The notes under the pieces are model-generated. The model did not search any database. It was not told the origin of the DNA and saw nothing but the letters and a program-made list of their open reading frames with translations. Shown piece after piece: positions 14,121 through 23,075 of a stretch of 28,564 nucleotides of DNA (its first letter is position 1; each line of letters opens with the position of its first letter). The translations under genes and the position numbers were made by a program. Location of the stretch: positions 1 through 28,564 of the forward strand of contig BTRG01000028.1 in assembly GCA_036986275.1 (NCBI GenBank). Direction: 5' to 3'. This stretch comes from BTRG01 sp036986275 (GTDB taxonomy: Bacteria; Pseudomonadota; Gammaproteobacteria; Acidiferrobacterales; SZUA-150).

Positions 14121-16118
14121 TTATTCGCCAAGACCCATTTTGATGTAACCGGTCGGGCATACGTCAGCGCAGATATGGCAGCCGATACAACGCGTGTAGT
14201 CTGTATACACATAGCGACCCATGGTGTTCTCATCCTTGGGCGCACGCAGCACGGCATCTTGTGGGCAGTAAATGACGCAATTATCACATTCGAAACACAT
14301 GCCACAGCTCATGCAACGTTTGGATTCTGCAATAGCTTCATCTTCGGACAGTCCGGCAATGCGTTCCTGGAAGTGACCCAGAACTTCATTTTTATCCGGA
14401 ACCGTTTCTTTGCGTTTGTAGCGATCTTCGTGCTCGAAGTGGCCCAGGAAAAGTTCTGTAGAAGCAATGATTTCCGCACCAGAGCGATCTTCGTAATTAT
14501 GCACTGCAAAGCCACCCACACCCTTACCGGCTTCCGAGGTACCGCGCTGCCCTCGGTCGATTGGACGCGTGTCATCATCACCAGCTTGATCAAAATGTTC
14601 AGGTTCCATGCCCGATTCACGCAGCTTGGACAGCAGGTTGAAGTGATGTACATCCACCTTGGGACGCTTGCCTAAATTTTCGTTGTTCAGATAGTGGTCT
14701 ATGCTATCAGCGGCGATAGAGGCTTGACCGATCACGGTTGTCAGCAGGTGTGGGCGGATAATATCGCCACAGGCAAAGAAGCCGGGCTTGGTTGGCATCT
14801 GAAAGTGTTTGTCGGCATCCATCAGACCACGATCATTACCGTAGTCTTCCATTCCATCAAGGTTACCGGTTTGACCAATAGCGGCAACGACCAGGTCACA
14901 ATCGATAACTTCTTCAGTGCCTTTTACCACTTCAGCTTTACCGCTTGAGTAATCCAGTTGGGCAACCTTAAGGCCTGTGGCACGACCATTATCGCCTTTG
15001 ATGATTTCAACTGGAGCGATTGCACCACGAATTTCCACACCTTCGCGGTTGGCGTCGTCGATTTCATGCTGGGCGGCATTCATCTTCTCGATGGGCTGCC
15101 GAGACATCAGTAATACGTCCGCGCCTTCACGCTTGGCAATATCAATCACATCGTGAGCCGTATTGCCCAGGACAATATTCTCGGGACGGTCTTTTTCGTT
15201 GATGTTCTTGATCTTGCCCAGACGGCGTGCAACTGAGGCCACGTCGATGGAGGTATCACCACCACCGATAACAATGACTTTGCCGGCTACACCCTGCAGG
15301 CGGCCTTCATTAAAAGCAGCCAGGAAGGCAATACCGGTGATGCAGTTGTCGGCATCAGCGCCGGGTACGGGCAGGGCGCGTCCGGATTGGGCGCCAATGG
15401 CAAACAGCACGGCATCAAAATCTTTTTCGAGTTGTTCAATAGAAATATCAACGCCTATACGGGTCTTCATGCGTTTTTCTACACCCATATCGATGATACG
15501 ATTCATTTCGCCATCCAGTACATCGCGGGGTGTACGATAACCCGGTATGCCATAACGCATCATACCGCCCATTTCATCATGGTCGTCAAAGATGGTGACG
15601 GCATGACCCTTGCGGCGTAGCTGGTATGCGGCAGCCAGACCGGCAGGGCCTGCACCGATAATCGCGACTTTCTTGCCTGTGTCGGCGCCAGCTTCAAAAG
15701 TCAGCTTGTTGTTCAGGGCATAATCGCCGATGAACTGTTCAACGGAGTTGATACCCACAAAGTCATCAACTTCATTGCGATTACAACCGTCTTCACAGGG
15801 GGCCGGACAAACACGACCCATAACTGAGGGGAAAGGATTGGCGTCTGTAGAGCGACGGAAAGCATATTCCTGCCAAGGGGTATCATCAGATGGTTTTTCA
15901 ATACCACGAATAATGTTCAGCCAACCACGTATATCTTCACCTGAAGGACAGCTGCCCTGACAGGGAGGCGTCTTGTGTACATAAGTTGGGCACTTGTATG
16001 AAGTGTCTGCATCGAAAATTTCCTGCTGCCAGGGGCGATGTTCATGATCACCATCCTTGTATTTACGGAAGGTATATTCGGTTTGTCCGTCTTTCATTTT
16101 GTCAGCAGGAGTCGCCAT
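14121..16118 (-). CDS. dsrL: DsrL, NAD(P)-linked flavoprotein
   Basis: DsrL is a cytoplasmic iron-sulfur flavoprotein related to the small subunit of glutamate synthase. It is thought to take electrons from DsrAB and pass them to NAD(P). The 665-residue protein has N-terminal cluster cysteines (43, 53, 57, 104, 108, 112). An FAD site GAGPAG (155-160) and a second nucleotide site VIGGGDTS follow. The C-terminal ferredoxin domain has CMSCGMCFECDNCVIYCP and CIGCHICADVCP. Its presence is a good marker of the oxidative direction of the pathway. It lies between dsrK and dsrJ, as in other sulfur oxidisers. Confidence 0.95.
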   Translation of the reverse strand: MATPADKMKDGQTEYTFRKYKDGDHEHRPWQQEIFDADTSYKCPTYVHKTPPCQGSCPSGEDIRGWLNIIRGIEKPSDDTPWQEYAFRRSTDANPFPSVMGRVCPAPCEDGCNRNEVDDFVGINSVEQFIGDYALNNKLTFEAGADTGKKVAIIGAGPAGLAAAYQLRRKGHAVTIFDDHDEMGGMMRYGIPGYRTPRDVLDGEMNRIIDMGVEKRMKTRIGVDISIEQLEKDFDAVLFAIGAQSGRALPVPGADADNCITGIAFLAAFNEGRLQGVAGKVIVIGGGDTSIDVASVARRLGKIKNINEKDRPENIVLGNTAHDVIDIAKREGADVLLMSRQPIEKMNAAQHEIDDANREGVEIRGAIAPVEIIKGDNGRATGLKVAQLDYSSGKAEVVKGTEEVIDCDLVVAAIGQTGNLDGMEDYGNDRGLMDADKHFQMPTKPGFFACGDIIRPHLLTTVIGQASIAADSIDHYLNNENLGKRPKVDVHHFNLLSKLRESGMEPEHFDQAGDDDTRPIDRGQRGTSEAGKGVGGFAVHNYEDRSGAEIIASTELFLGHFEHEDRYKRKETVPDKNEVLGHFQERIAGLSEDEAIAESKRCMSCGMCFECDNCVIYCPQDAVLRAPKDENTMGRYVYTDYTRCIGCHICADVCPTGYIKMGLGE

Positions 16119-16196
16119 ACATCTGTCTCCAAAATTATCTGTATTTAGTCAAATGTGTTTCGCAATCGCGTAGACACACCCATATAGTTAAAGTGA

Positions 16197-17702
16197 TTAC
16201 TCTTTTGTACCCAGTTGAATTGCAGTACTTACCAGTTGATGCACACTACCTATCATATCCATGGGCTGCTTGTAGTAGGGCAGCATCTTGGTGAACTGGC
16301 TCTTGCAGATTGCACATATCGCTGCCAGATAGTTTACGCCATGTTCATTGATGACCTGCTCCAGGGCGCTCATGCGGGGCAGGGCGCCCTTGACGCGCAG
16401 CTCCATCAAGTCATCGGTCAGCAGACCACCACCACCACCACAACAGAAAGTGTTTTCATGGATGGTATCGGGCGCCATATCCACAAAGTGATTGGCCACA
16501 CCCTTGATGACTTCGCGTGGAATAATAAATTGTCCACCCGGCATGTTTCCCATGCGAGAGGCACGTGCGACATTGCATGAGTCATGGAATGTAATAATGC
16601 GGTTATCGTTGGCTTCCTTGTCGATTGTTAACGCACCGCGTTGCAGCAAATCGTAAGTAAACTCACAGATATGTTGTGGTACCGGATAGTTGGAATCCAG
16701 AAAATCAAAGGGGCCGGCCAGGGTGTTCCAGAAGTTATAGGCAACGCGCCAGGCATGACCGCATTCGCCCGCGATAATGCGCTTTACACCCAGGTCCAGG
16801 GCGGCTTCACGTATGCGCAAAGCCTGCTTCTTCAGGTTGTCACCACTACCAATAAACATGGAGAAATTTGCGGCCTCTGAGGCATAGGAGCTGACCGTCC
16901 AGCTTACACCGGCCTGGTGGAAGACCTTGCCGTAACCTATCAGGCCATCAATATGCGGTTCGGCAAAGAAGTCCGCCGAGGGGGTAATCAGGAGCACTTC
17001 GGCGCCTTTTTCATCTACCGGGAAGCGCACATCGACACCAGTTTCGTCTTTGACCTCTTCCTCGAGGTCGAGCAGGGTATCTTTCAGTGCGGCTTCTGGC
17101 AGTCCCAGGTTATTACCAATCTTGTGTACCTTGGCAATAATTTCATTGCTGTATTTCTGGCCCAGACCGATATGATCCATGATTTCACGGGCGGCCATGG
17201 AAACTTCGGCGGTATCGATACCGTAAGGACAGAAAACAGAACACCGACGGCACTGTGAACACTGATGGAAGTATATATACCAGTCATCCAGTACTTCTTT
17301 CGTTAGTTCGGCGGCGCCCACCATGCCCGGCATACCCAATGCGCCGAAGAACTTGCCGGTGAAGGTGTGATAGCGACGATAAACTTTACGCAACAGATCC
17401 TGGCGAGCGACAGGCATGTTCTTGGGATCGGCGGTACCGAGATAATAATGACACTTGTCGGTACAGGCGCCGCACTTGACGCAGATATCAAGAAAGACAC
17501 GCAGGGCACGTGAGTTGTCTGCCATATCACCCAGCTTGGCGATAGCCTTTTCTTTCCAGTTATCGACCAGTTCACCCGGAAAGCCACAGCCTTCCTGGTG
17601 GCCGGGTTTGGCAACGAAAGGCTGGCTGTGTGCCATGCTGCCTTCCTGGATTAAGGGGACAACCGTATATTCTGCAGTATTTGGTATTTCAAAATCGGCC
17701 AC
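16197..17702 (-). CDS. dsrK: DsrK, HdrD-like iron-sulfur subunit
   Basis: DsrK is the cytoplasmic catalytic subunit of DsrMKJOP and is thought to act on the DsrC trisulfide or disulfide through a special [4Fe-4S] site. The 501-residue protein has two ferredoxin clusters (C74, C77, C80, C84 and C148, C151, C154, C158). It also has the heterodisulfide-reductase-like CCG region, with C376 in HDSCN, C420-C421 in FCCGGGGG and C463/C466 in CAIC. It starts 38 bases after dsrM, its membrane partner. Confidence 0.95.
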   Translation of the reverse strand: MADFEIPNTAEYTVVPLIQEGSMAHSQPFVAKPGHQEGCGFPGELVDNWKEKAIAKLGDMADNSRALRVFLDICVKCGACTDKCHYYLGTADPKNMPVARQDLLRKVYRRYHTFTGKFFGALGMPGMVGAAELTKEVLDDWYIYFHQCSQCRRCSVFCPYGIDTAEVSMAAREIMDHIGLGQKYSNEIIAKVHKIGNNLGLPEAALKDTLLDLEEEVKDETGVDVRFPVDEKGAEVLLITPSADFFAEPHIDGLIGYGKVFHQAGVSWTVSSYASEAANFSMFIGSGDNLKKQALRIREAALDLGVKRIIAGECGHAWRVAYNFWNTLAGPFDFLDSNYPVPQHICEFTYDLLQRGALTIDKEANDNRIITFHDSCNVARASRMGNMPGGQFIIPREVIKGVANHFVDMAPDTIHENTFCCGGGGGLLTDDLMELRVKGALPRMSALEQVINEHGVNYLAAICAICKSQFTKMLPYYKQPMDMIGSVHQLVSTAIQLGTKE

Positions 17703-17740
17703 GACGTAAGTCCTCTAATTAACCGATAACATAAACAATC

Positions 17741-18505
17741 TTATACTGGCTTGCTGGTAGCCGTATCGTCTGCTGTCCAGCCCTGTATATGACGGTGTTC
17801 GCGCGGGTTATCCACCTGGTTGCGCGTCGGGCTGAAGAACACACCCGGAGCGTGTAGCAATTTACTCACTGGAAAAATCAACATCAGCAAAATAACCAGG
17901 GCCAGATGCGTCAGTACCAGAACGTCGGCCGGCAGTGGCAGGAAACGAAAAGGTTGCATATACAGGCTCAAGACAAAGGCCTTCAGCATGATGATGTCGG
18001 TAGGTAAAACAAAGACCATCAACATCCCGGTGCCCGCAATGGAGAATAGCAACAGCAGCATCAGGTAATCGGAAGGGCTGGAGATATAACGTACGCGATC
18101 CACAAACATGCGGCGACCGAACAGACCGATCAGTCCGGCAAGCATGGCAAAGCTGGCGTACTTGCCCACTGCCTGCACCAGATTCAGGCTGATGATGGGG
18201 AGCAAAAAGAAATCGGGAGACATGACATAACGCAGGTGTCTGAAAAAGGCGAGCAACAATGCTAAGTGAAACATCCAGCCAAATATCCAGGTCCACTTAC
18301 TGGACTTGAACAGGCTTGCAAAGATAGTGACTTCTTTGGTTATGCGCCAGACCACACCTGTCATGCTTATCGGTGCAGGGGTGGTTGCAATCTTTAAAGG
18401 AGCAGGGGTGGTCGTATACTGTATAATTTTGAATACGACACCGACGATCAGGACAATCGTCGCGAGATAAAACAATATCCCGTACGTAAGCGTGACAGCT
18501 GACAT
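17741..18505 (-). CDS. dsrM: DsrM, NarI-like cytochrome b subunit
   Basis: DsrM is the diheme cytochrome b subunit of DsrMKJOP, exchanging electrons between quinones and DsrK. The 254-residue protein has about five membrane helices, including YGILFYLATIVLIVGVVF, TWIFGWMFHLALLLAFF and LVLTHLALVILLMLIF, with histidines inside or next to helices that could bind heme. The ATG at 18505 has a GGAG seven bases upstream. The frame is also open to a TTG at 18517, but that TTG overlaps the ribosome binding site and is unlikely. A hairpin separates it from dsrC. Confidence 0.92.
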   Translation of the reverse strand: MSAVTLTYGILFYLATIVLIVGVVFKIIQYTTTPAPLKIATTPAPISMTGVVWRITKEVTIFASLFKSSKWTWIFGWMFHLALLLAFFRHLRYVMSPDFFLLPIISLNLVQAVGKYASFAMLAGLIGLFGRRMFVDRVRYISSPSDYLMLLLLFSIAGTGMLMVFVLPTDIIMLKAFVLSLYMQPFRFLPLPADVLVLTHLALVILLMLIFPVSKLLHAPGVFFSPTRNQVDNPREHRHIQGWTADDTATSKPV

Positions 18506-18535
18506 CGTTAACTCCAAGTACCCTCGTTAGATAAA

Positions 18536-18564
18536 GCGGGGTGGCATCAAACATGGCACCCCGC
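18536..18564 (-). terminator. Attenuator-like hairpin between dsrC and dsrM
   Basis: GCGGGGTG (18536-18543) pairs with CACCCCGC (18557-18564). Three more inner pairs follow a mismatch, with a five-base loop. On the minus strand the stem is followed by TTTAT, a weak T run. It lies just after dsrC, so it could partly stop transcription and raise dsrC over dsrMKLJOP, or protect the dsrC message. Confidence 0.5.
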
Positions 18565-18584
18565 TCATCGATACAACAAACAGC

Positions 18585-18920
18585 TTATACGCAACCCGTA
18601 GGCTTGGGCAGGCCGGCATATTTACAAGCCTGCTTGGCTGGACCATAAGGGAACAGCTCGTACAGGTACTTGCTGTTGCCTCTTTCTTTACCCAGCTTCT
18701 TGCCGATAGCTTTTGTCAGCACACGGACAGCAGGAGCGATCTGGTACTCTTCGTAGTACTCACGCAGGAACTTGATTACTTCCCAGTGATTATCGGTCAG
18801 TTCGCAGTCATCAAGCTTGGCCATTTCAGTGGCGATTTCCTTGTTCCACTGATCACGGTTTTCCAGATAACCTTCTTCATCTACATCAATAGTTTGGCCA
18901 GCAACTTCAATCGTCGCCAT
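18585..18920 (-). CDS. dsrC: DsrC, sulfur-carrier protein
   Basis: DsrC is the small carrier that holds substrate sulfur as a persulfide or trisulfide and links DsrEFH, DsrAB and DsrMK. The 111-residue protein has the family core (VAGQTIDVDEEGYLEN, DWNKEIA-like helix, TDNHWEVIKFLREYYEEY) and the flexible C-terminal arm KQACKYAGLPKPTGCV. Both functional cysteines are present, Cys99 and the penultimate Cys110, so it is a true DsrC rather than a TusE or RspA type. An AGGAGATGTAACC site precedes the ATG. A second, cysteine-less member of the family is encoded at 25648-25989. Confidence 0.97.
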   Translation of the reverse strand: MATIEVAGQTIDVDEEGYLENRDQWNKEIATEMAKLDDCELTDNHWEVIKFLREYYEEYQIAPAVRVLTKAIGKKLGKERGNSKYLYELFPYGPAKQACKYAGLPKPTGCV

Positions 18921-18964
18921 GGTTACATCTCCTATTCAGGTTCAATCTAAATCGAACGTTAAAA

Positions 18965-19267
18965 TTAAAGCCAGGCCTCAATGCCATCAAACTCAGTCGC
19001 AAGATCTACAAAGCCGGCATAATCGACAACTTCAACGCCATCAATCACACGATCGCCTATACCGCGGGCCTTCAGATCAGGTCCGAGTGCGTAGATTTTT
19101 TTTGACTTAACGGCTGCTTCAACGGCTGCGGCCACTTTGGAGCCAGTGATGGCGCCATAAACACCGTCCTCTATAAATAGTATGCCGGAACCGTCTTTGG
19201 ACATCTGCAGACAGCTTTCCAGTGTACTGTTATTGAAGGGCGATTTATTTACAGTATGTAGTAACAT
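18965..19267 (-). CDS. dsrH: DsrH, sulfur-transfer subunit (TusB-like)
   Basis: DsrH forms the cytoplasmic DsrE2F2H2 hexamer that relays persulfide sulfur to DsrC. The 100-residue protein has the TusB/DsrH pattern (MLLHTVNKSPF, LESCLQM, GILFIEDGVYGA) and one cysteine, Cys19, at the place of the conserved DsrH cysteine. It lies 12 bases after dsrF. Confidence 0.93.
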   Translation of the reverse strand: MLLHTVNKSPFNNSTLESCLQMSKDGSGILFIEDGVYGAITGSKVAAAVEAAVKSKKIYALGPDLKARGIGDRVIDGVEVVDYAGFVDLATEFDGIEAWL

Positions 19268-19279
19268 CGTTTATTCCCC

Positions 19280-19693
19280 TTAGAAACTCAGGACCACGTC
19301 CTGATCTTCCATGAGATCAGCGATTTCAGCGCGGTTTATCAGGCGGATAGACGGCTTCTCAGCGTAATCGTCATCCTCGTCTTCATAGGTCAGTGGCATC
19401 AGATCATCCGCTGTCAGGCCGCGTTCCGCCAATGAGTCTGTATCAACATAGAGTTTGGTGATTTCAAAGTCACCCAAAGCCTTGTAGGTCGATGAGAAAT
19501 TCTTGGTTTCAATCTCGCTGGTATCTTGACCCTTGATAATCTGAAACACGCCATCGTCGGTAAACACCATGCTCGCGTCCTGTTCAAACGCAGCACTGAT
19601 CAATACGACTTCCAAAGACTCCAGCGCATAGATGGTCCCATGCGGGGCCTTGCGATTAACAAAAAGAAATTTTTTTGTTACGCCTGTAGACAT
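19280..19693 (-). CDS. dsrF: DsrF, sulfur-transfer subunit (TusC-like)
   Basis: DsrF is the TusC-like subunit of DsrEFH. The 137-residue protein has the family opening KKFLFVNRKAPHGTIYALESLEVVLISAAF and the acidic segment near its C-terminus (TYEDEDDDYAE). It has no cysteine, which fits a structural rather than sulfur-carrying role. The ATG at 19693 has GGGGAG close upstream. An in-frame TTG at 19720 would overlap dsrE and is rejected. Confidence 0.92.
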   Translation of the reverse strand: MSTGVTKKFLFVNRKAPHGTIYALESLEVVLISAAFEQDASMVFTDDGVFQIIKGQDTSEIETKNFSSTYKALGDFEITKLYVDTDSLAERGLTADDLMPLTYEDEDDDYAEKPSIRLINRAEIADLMEDQDVVLSF

Positions 19694-19709
19694 TTTCGTT
19701 CTCCCCGTG

Positions 19710-20102
19710 TCAGTCGCCAAAAGTTATGAGGCGATCGGCCTGTATGCCTGCCTCAATAAGTTGTCCCAGCCCGGAGATACGGAAACCTGGAGCGATGTTG
19801 TCGACATCCTTGCCGTTACGCTTGGATTCGTCTTTATCGGCAATACCACGACGTTGAGCCGCGGCAACACAAACAACGAGATCCAGATCATGTTTTTCGC
19901 CCAGTTCAGACCAGCGTGTCACAATATTGCGATCATCCTGGGGAGGCGTGGTCAGACGCGTACCGTTATTGACACCGTCATGGTAGAAGAAGACACGATA
20001 GATTTCGTGACCTTTTGCCAGGGCGGCTTTTATAAACTGATAGGCTGAGTCAGAGGCCTGATGCGTATAAGGTCCTTCACTTATCATAATACTGAACTTC
20101 AT
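19710..20102 (-). CDS. dsrE: DsrE, sulfur-transfer subunit (TusD-like)
   Basis: DsrE is the sulfur-binding subunit of DsrEFH. With the ATG at 20102 the protein is 130 residues, the same as the Allochromatium protein. The active cysteine falls at Cys78 in LDLVVCVAAAQRRGI, also as in that protein. The start at 20102 fits the GGGAG site better than the ATG at 20108, which lies only two bases from it. It follows dsrB by 12 bases. Confidence 0.94.
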   Translation of the reverse strand: MKFSIMISEGPYTHQASDSAYQFIKAALAKGHEIYRVFFYHDGVNNGTRLTTPPQDDRNIVTRWSELGEKHDLDLVVCVAAAQRRGIADKDESKRNGKDVDNIAPGFRISGLGQLIEAGIQADRLITFGD

Positions 20103-20114
20103 TTGCATCGCTCC

Positions 20115-21188
20115 CTAGAAGCGGATATGAGTGGATGCGTTCAACGTGTAACGAGAACCGGTCCAGTCATCGACGTGGTACTTGGTGAACGGCAGGTCGG
20201 TAAGCTCGAAGAAACGCGGCCAGCCGATACGGCTTATCCAGTCGCCTACGCGTTCCCAATCACGTGCATCCTCTTTATAAACTTTGAGAATCTTTTTTAC
20301 CATCGCCGCAACTTCGGGCCAGCGCGGTGCATTATTCGGGAGACCGGCAGCCACCAGCTTGTGGAAGCTGGGTTTACTGCGGGCGTTGGAATTTTTACCG
20401 CCGACCCATATCGCCAGCTTGGAATGTTCAGGATCGTTGATCTGCATAGGTGGGCACGGCGGGAAGCAGGCGCCACAGCAAATACACTTCTTCTCATCCA
20501 CTTCCAGAGAAGGTTTGCCGTTGACCATTGCAGGTCTAATGGCAGCGACCGGGCAGCGGGCCACAACCGTAGGACGCTCGCAAGCGTTGGCCACGAGGTC
20601 GTGGTTGATTTTCGGCGGCTTGGTGTGCTGGATGTTGATAGCGATGTCGCCTTGACCGCCGCAATTGATTTGACAACAAGATGTCGTGATGTGCACGCGG
20701 TTAGGCATGCGTTCGTTGGTGAACTCATCATGCAGTTCATCCATAAGAGATTTGACGACACCGGCCGCATCGGTAGCGGGGATGTCACAATGCAACCAAC
20801 CCTGGGTGTGAGAGATCATAGTCACGGACGGACCTGTACCACCGACAGGATAACCCGCATTCTCAAAAGCCTTGATCAGGGGCTCTACCTTGGCTTCATC
20901 GGTCACCATCACTTCTATATTGGAGCGTATGGTGAAACGGAGATAACCCTCACCATATTCATCAACGATATCGCATAGCAGGTTAATTTCGTATGGGCCA
21001 AGCTGGCGCTGGGTACCCACACGAACGGTCCAGACTTCATCCCCGGTTTTGGCGACATGGTGCAAAACACCCGGACGCGGACGTTCATGATATTTCCAGG
21101 CACCGAAATTCTTCAACAATGTCGGGTGCATGTACTGAAATGGATCCGGGGTACCGCTTTCTATCGGTTGGCGAGGAGTATCTGCCAT
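20115..21188 (-). CDS. dsrB: DsrB, sulfite reductase beta subunit (reverse type)
   Basis: DsrB pairs with DsrA to form the siroheme sulfite reductase that oxidises DsrC-bound sulfur to sulfite. The 357-residue protein has the siroheme/[4Fe-4S] cysteine region TTSCCQINCGGQGD (C171, C172, C176), followed by NACERPTVVARCP. It also has a ferredoxin insert CICCGACFPPCP (235-246). The opening MHPTLLKNFGAWKYHERPRPGV is typical of DsrB. The gene sits between dsrA and dsrE; a strong hairpin separates it from dsrA. Confidence 0.96.
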   Translation of the reverse strand: MADTPRQPIESGTPDPFQYMHPTLLKNFGAWKYHERPRPGVLHHVAKTGDEVWTVRVGTQRQLGPYEINLLCDIVDEYGEGYLRFTIRSNIEVMVTDEAKVEPLIKAFENAGYPVGGTGPSVTMISHTQGWLHCDIPATDAAGVVKSLMDELHDEFTNERMPNRVHITTSCCQINCGGQGDIAINIQHTKPPKINHDLVANACERPTVVARCPVAAIRPAMVNGKPSLEVDEKKCICCGACFPPCPPMQINDPEHSKLAIWVGGKNSNARSKPSFHKLVAAGLPNNAPRWPEVAAMVKKILKVYKEDARDWERVGDWISRIGWPRFFELTDLPFTKYHVDDWTGSRYTLNASTHIRF

Positions 21189-21237
21189 GGTTGCCTCCAG
21201 TAATAACCTTATAATGTAACAGGTATGTGCTTATACG

Positions 21238-21266
21238 AAGGCCTTACCCCGATGGGGTAAGGCCTT
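21238..21266 (-). promoter_or_regulatory. Perfect 13-bp hairpin between dsrA and dsrB
   Basis: AAGGCCTTACCCC (21238-21250) and GGGGTAAGGCCTT (21254-21266) form a perfect stem with a three-base loop. It lies 16 bases after the dsrA stop and about 50 bases before the dsrB start. No T run follows on the minus strand, so it is more likely an mRNA stability or processing element than a terminator. Confidence 0.65.
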
Positions 21267-21282
21267 AATGTAATGTTTAATG

Positions 21283-22602
21283 TTAGCCGGCGGCCTCAGC
21301 CTTATGCTGATTCCATTTCTCGGCTTCGGCGTCCCAGTCATCCATACGGATGTAGGAAGTGGCGCGAGGATGGTTAACCATGTTCGGATCAACGTCCACA
21401 CCGATGCCTTCCAGGAAGTTGACGAGGCCGATGCGCTCGATCATTTCACCGGTACGCTCGTGCTCCAGCGCATTCTCAGCAAAGAAGTCGATGGTTTCTT
21501 CAGCCAGCTCAACCAGGCTTTCATAATCCTCGTCGGTCTCCAGCTTCATAAACGGTACGATAACAGTACCCATGGTGTCGCCGATCTTCAGAGTACGCTT
21601 GCCGCCCATGAGTATAGTTACACCCTTGTCATCACCCGGGCTCAGGGCCTTGGTCATGACGTTGATGCAGTGCATGCAACGTACACAGTTACGATTGTCT
21701 ACATCCAGGGTATCGTCATCGTTCAGTGACAGGGCATTGGTCGGGCAACGGCTGATGATGTTATCCACGACGTACTTGGCACCCTTGGAGTCAACGTACT
21801 TCTTGACTTCAGCCTGATCCACTTTCATGTCATCACGCCAGGTTCCAATCAAAGCCATGTCGGAACGCTGGATGGAGTTCATGCAGTCATTGGGGCAGCC
21901 CGAGACCTTGAACTTAAACTTGTAGGGCAGGGCTGGACGGTGCATATCGTCCAGGAAGTTGTTAACCAGCAGGCGATGAATCTTCTGCTCATTGGCGCAG
22001 GACTGTTCGCAGCGGGCAGCACCCACGCATGACATGCTGGTACGCACAGCGGGACCGGCGCCCCCCATATCGAAGCCCATTTCGTTAATCTCGTCCCAGC
22101 AATCCTGAATCTTGTGCTGATCCATGCCGATCAACATGATATCGCCGCTCTGACCATGGAAGGCGATCATTCCGGAGCCGTATTTGTTCCAGGTATTGGA
22201 GAATTCGCGTATGAGATTTGTTGTGTAATGCATACCCGCGGGCGGCATGACACGAATGGTGTGAAATTCGGCAGCTTCTGGGAACATGGGCTTATCGTCG
22301 GCACCCATAAGTTCGGTAAAGCGGGGGATAATGCCGCCACCGTAGCCAAAGACGGAAACCGTGCCACCCTTCCAGTAGCCCAGACGGGTGTTGTAGGAAT
22401 GTTCCAGTTGGCCGAGAAGATCAATGGCCATATCGTTATCCATCGCCATGCGTTTGATGCTGGTAACAAAACTGGGCCAGGGACCACTTTCAAGCTGATC
22501 CAGCATCGGTGTATCATAAAATGGTTTACTGGACTTCTTCTCTGATTCTGGAGGAAGGTAAGTGCAGTGCTTTTCCGGATTCTTAGGTTTGTTTTCGGCC
22601 AT
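21283..22602 (-). CDS. dsrA: DsrA, sulfite reductase alpha subunit (reverse type)
   Basis: DsrA is the alpha subunit of the reverse dissimilatory sulfite reductase. The 439-residue protein has the cluster-binding patterns SCVGAARCEQSC (C192, C198, C202) and SGCPNDCMNS (C236, C240). A ferredoxin domain has CPTNAL and CVRCMHCINV (C286, C306, C309, C312). The conserved opening TPMLDQLESGPWPSFVT is present. A GGAGGT site lies seven bases before the ATG. It is the first gene of the dsr locus, with a long leader upstream. The reverse type is inferred from the neighbouring dsrEFH and dsrL. Confidence 0.97.
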   Translation of the reverse strand: MAENKPKNPEKHCTYLPPESEKKSSKPFYDTPMLDQLESGPWPSFVTSIKRMAMDNDMAIDLLGQLEHSYNTRLGYWKGGTVSVFGYGGGIIPRFTELMGADDKPMFPEAAEFHTIRVMPPAGMHYTTNLIREFSNTWNKYGSGMIAFHGQSGDIMLIGMDQHKIQDCWDEINEMGFDMGGAGPAVRTSMSCVGAARCEQSCANEQKIHRLLVNNFLDDMHRPALPYKFKFKVSGCPNDCMNSIQRSDMALIGTWRDDMKVDQAEVKKYVDSKGAKYVVDNIISRCPTNALSLNDDDTLDVDNRNCVRCMHCINVMTKALSPGDDKGVTILMGGKRTLKIGDTMGTVIVPFMKLETDEDYESLVELAEETIDFFAENALEHERTGEMIERIGLVNFLEGIGVDVDPNMVNHPRATSYIRMDDWDAEAEKWNQHKAEAAG

Positions 22603-23075
22603 TTGGGACCTCCAAATTTTTTAATCGGATGGTGGAGTCGGCTTGGGGCAGGCTCCATTTCCTAATCAGGGAGAGTATTAAGTTCCACACACAGGCACCT
22701 TAAATGCACCTTTGAATATGGAACTGAAACACCCACCCTGTTTTTCAGTTGGGCGCAGTCTAGACGCCTTGCTGCCCAAGGTAAAATCTTTCTTTAGAGG
22801 TGTATAAAAATTACTTTACACCCCCCGAAAGAGATATATCCCGCTAACGGATGAGGGGTTTGAGAGAGGTTCTATGATGATTAAACCTATTAAATACAAT
22901 AGGATATTTAGCTTTATTAAAGTAGTTTCCTCATTGAGGACGCAAGCAGTATTTCTCTATTCTTGTCATGTCCCCACAAGGAGGGGCTTTTTTCGTGACA
23001 GATTTTGGCATACATTTCCGGCACCCTGGTAGTCTGGGTCCAGTTGTCCGGCAACCGGCCCATACATAGTGAATC
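22603..23075. promoter_or_regulatory. Divergent control region between dsrA and the TauD-like operon
   Basis: This 473-base stretch must hold promoters for both the dsr operon (minus) and the TauD-like operon (plus). Visible inverted repeats are AACTGAAA/TTTCAGTT (22722-22750), CCTTG/CAAGG (22767-22781), GGTGTA/TACACC (22799-22822), CCTATT/AATAGG (22886-22903) and TCCTC/GAGGA (22928-22940). A possible plus-strand sigma-70 promoter is TTGAGG (22934-22939) and TATTCT (22958-22963) with 18-base spacing. A weak CCCC/GGGG stem with six Ts follows at 22972-22993. No convincing minus-strand promoter was found. Confidence 0.45.

Noticed and set aside
18505..18517. Longer dsrM with a TTG start
   Set aside because: The TTG overlaps the ribosome binding site used by the ATG at 18505.
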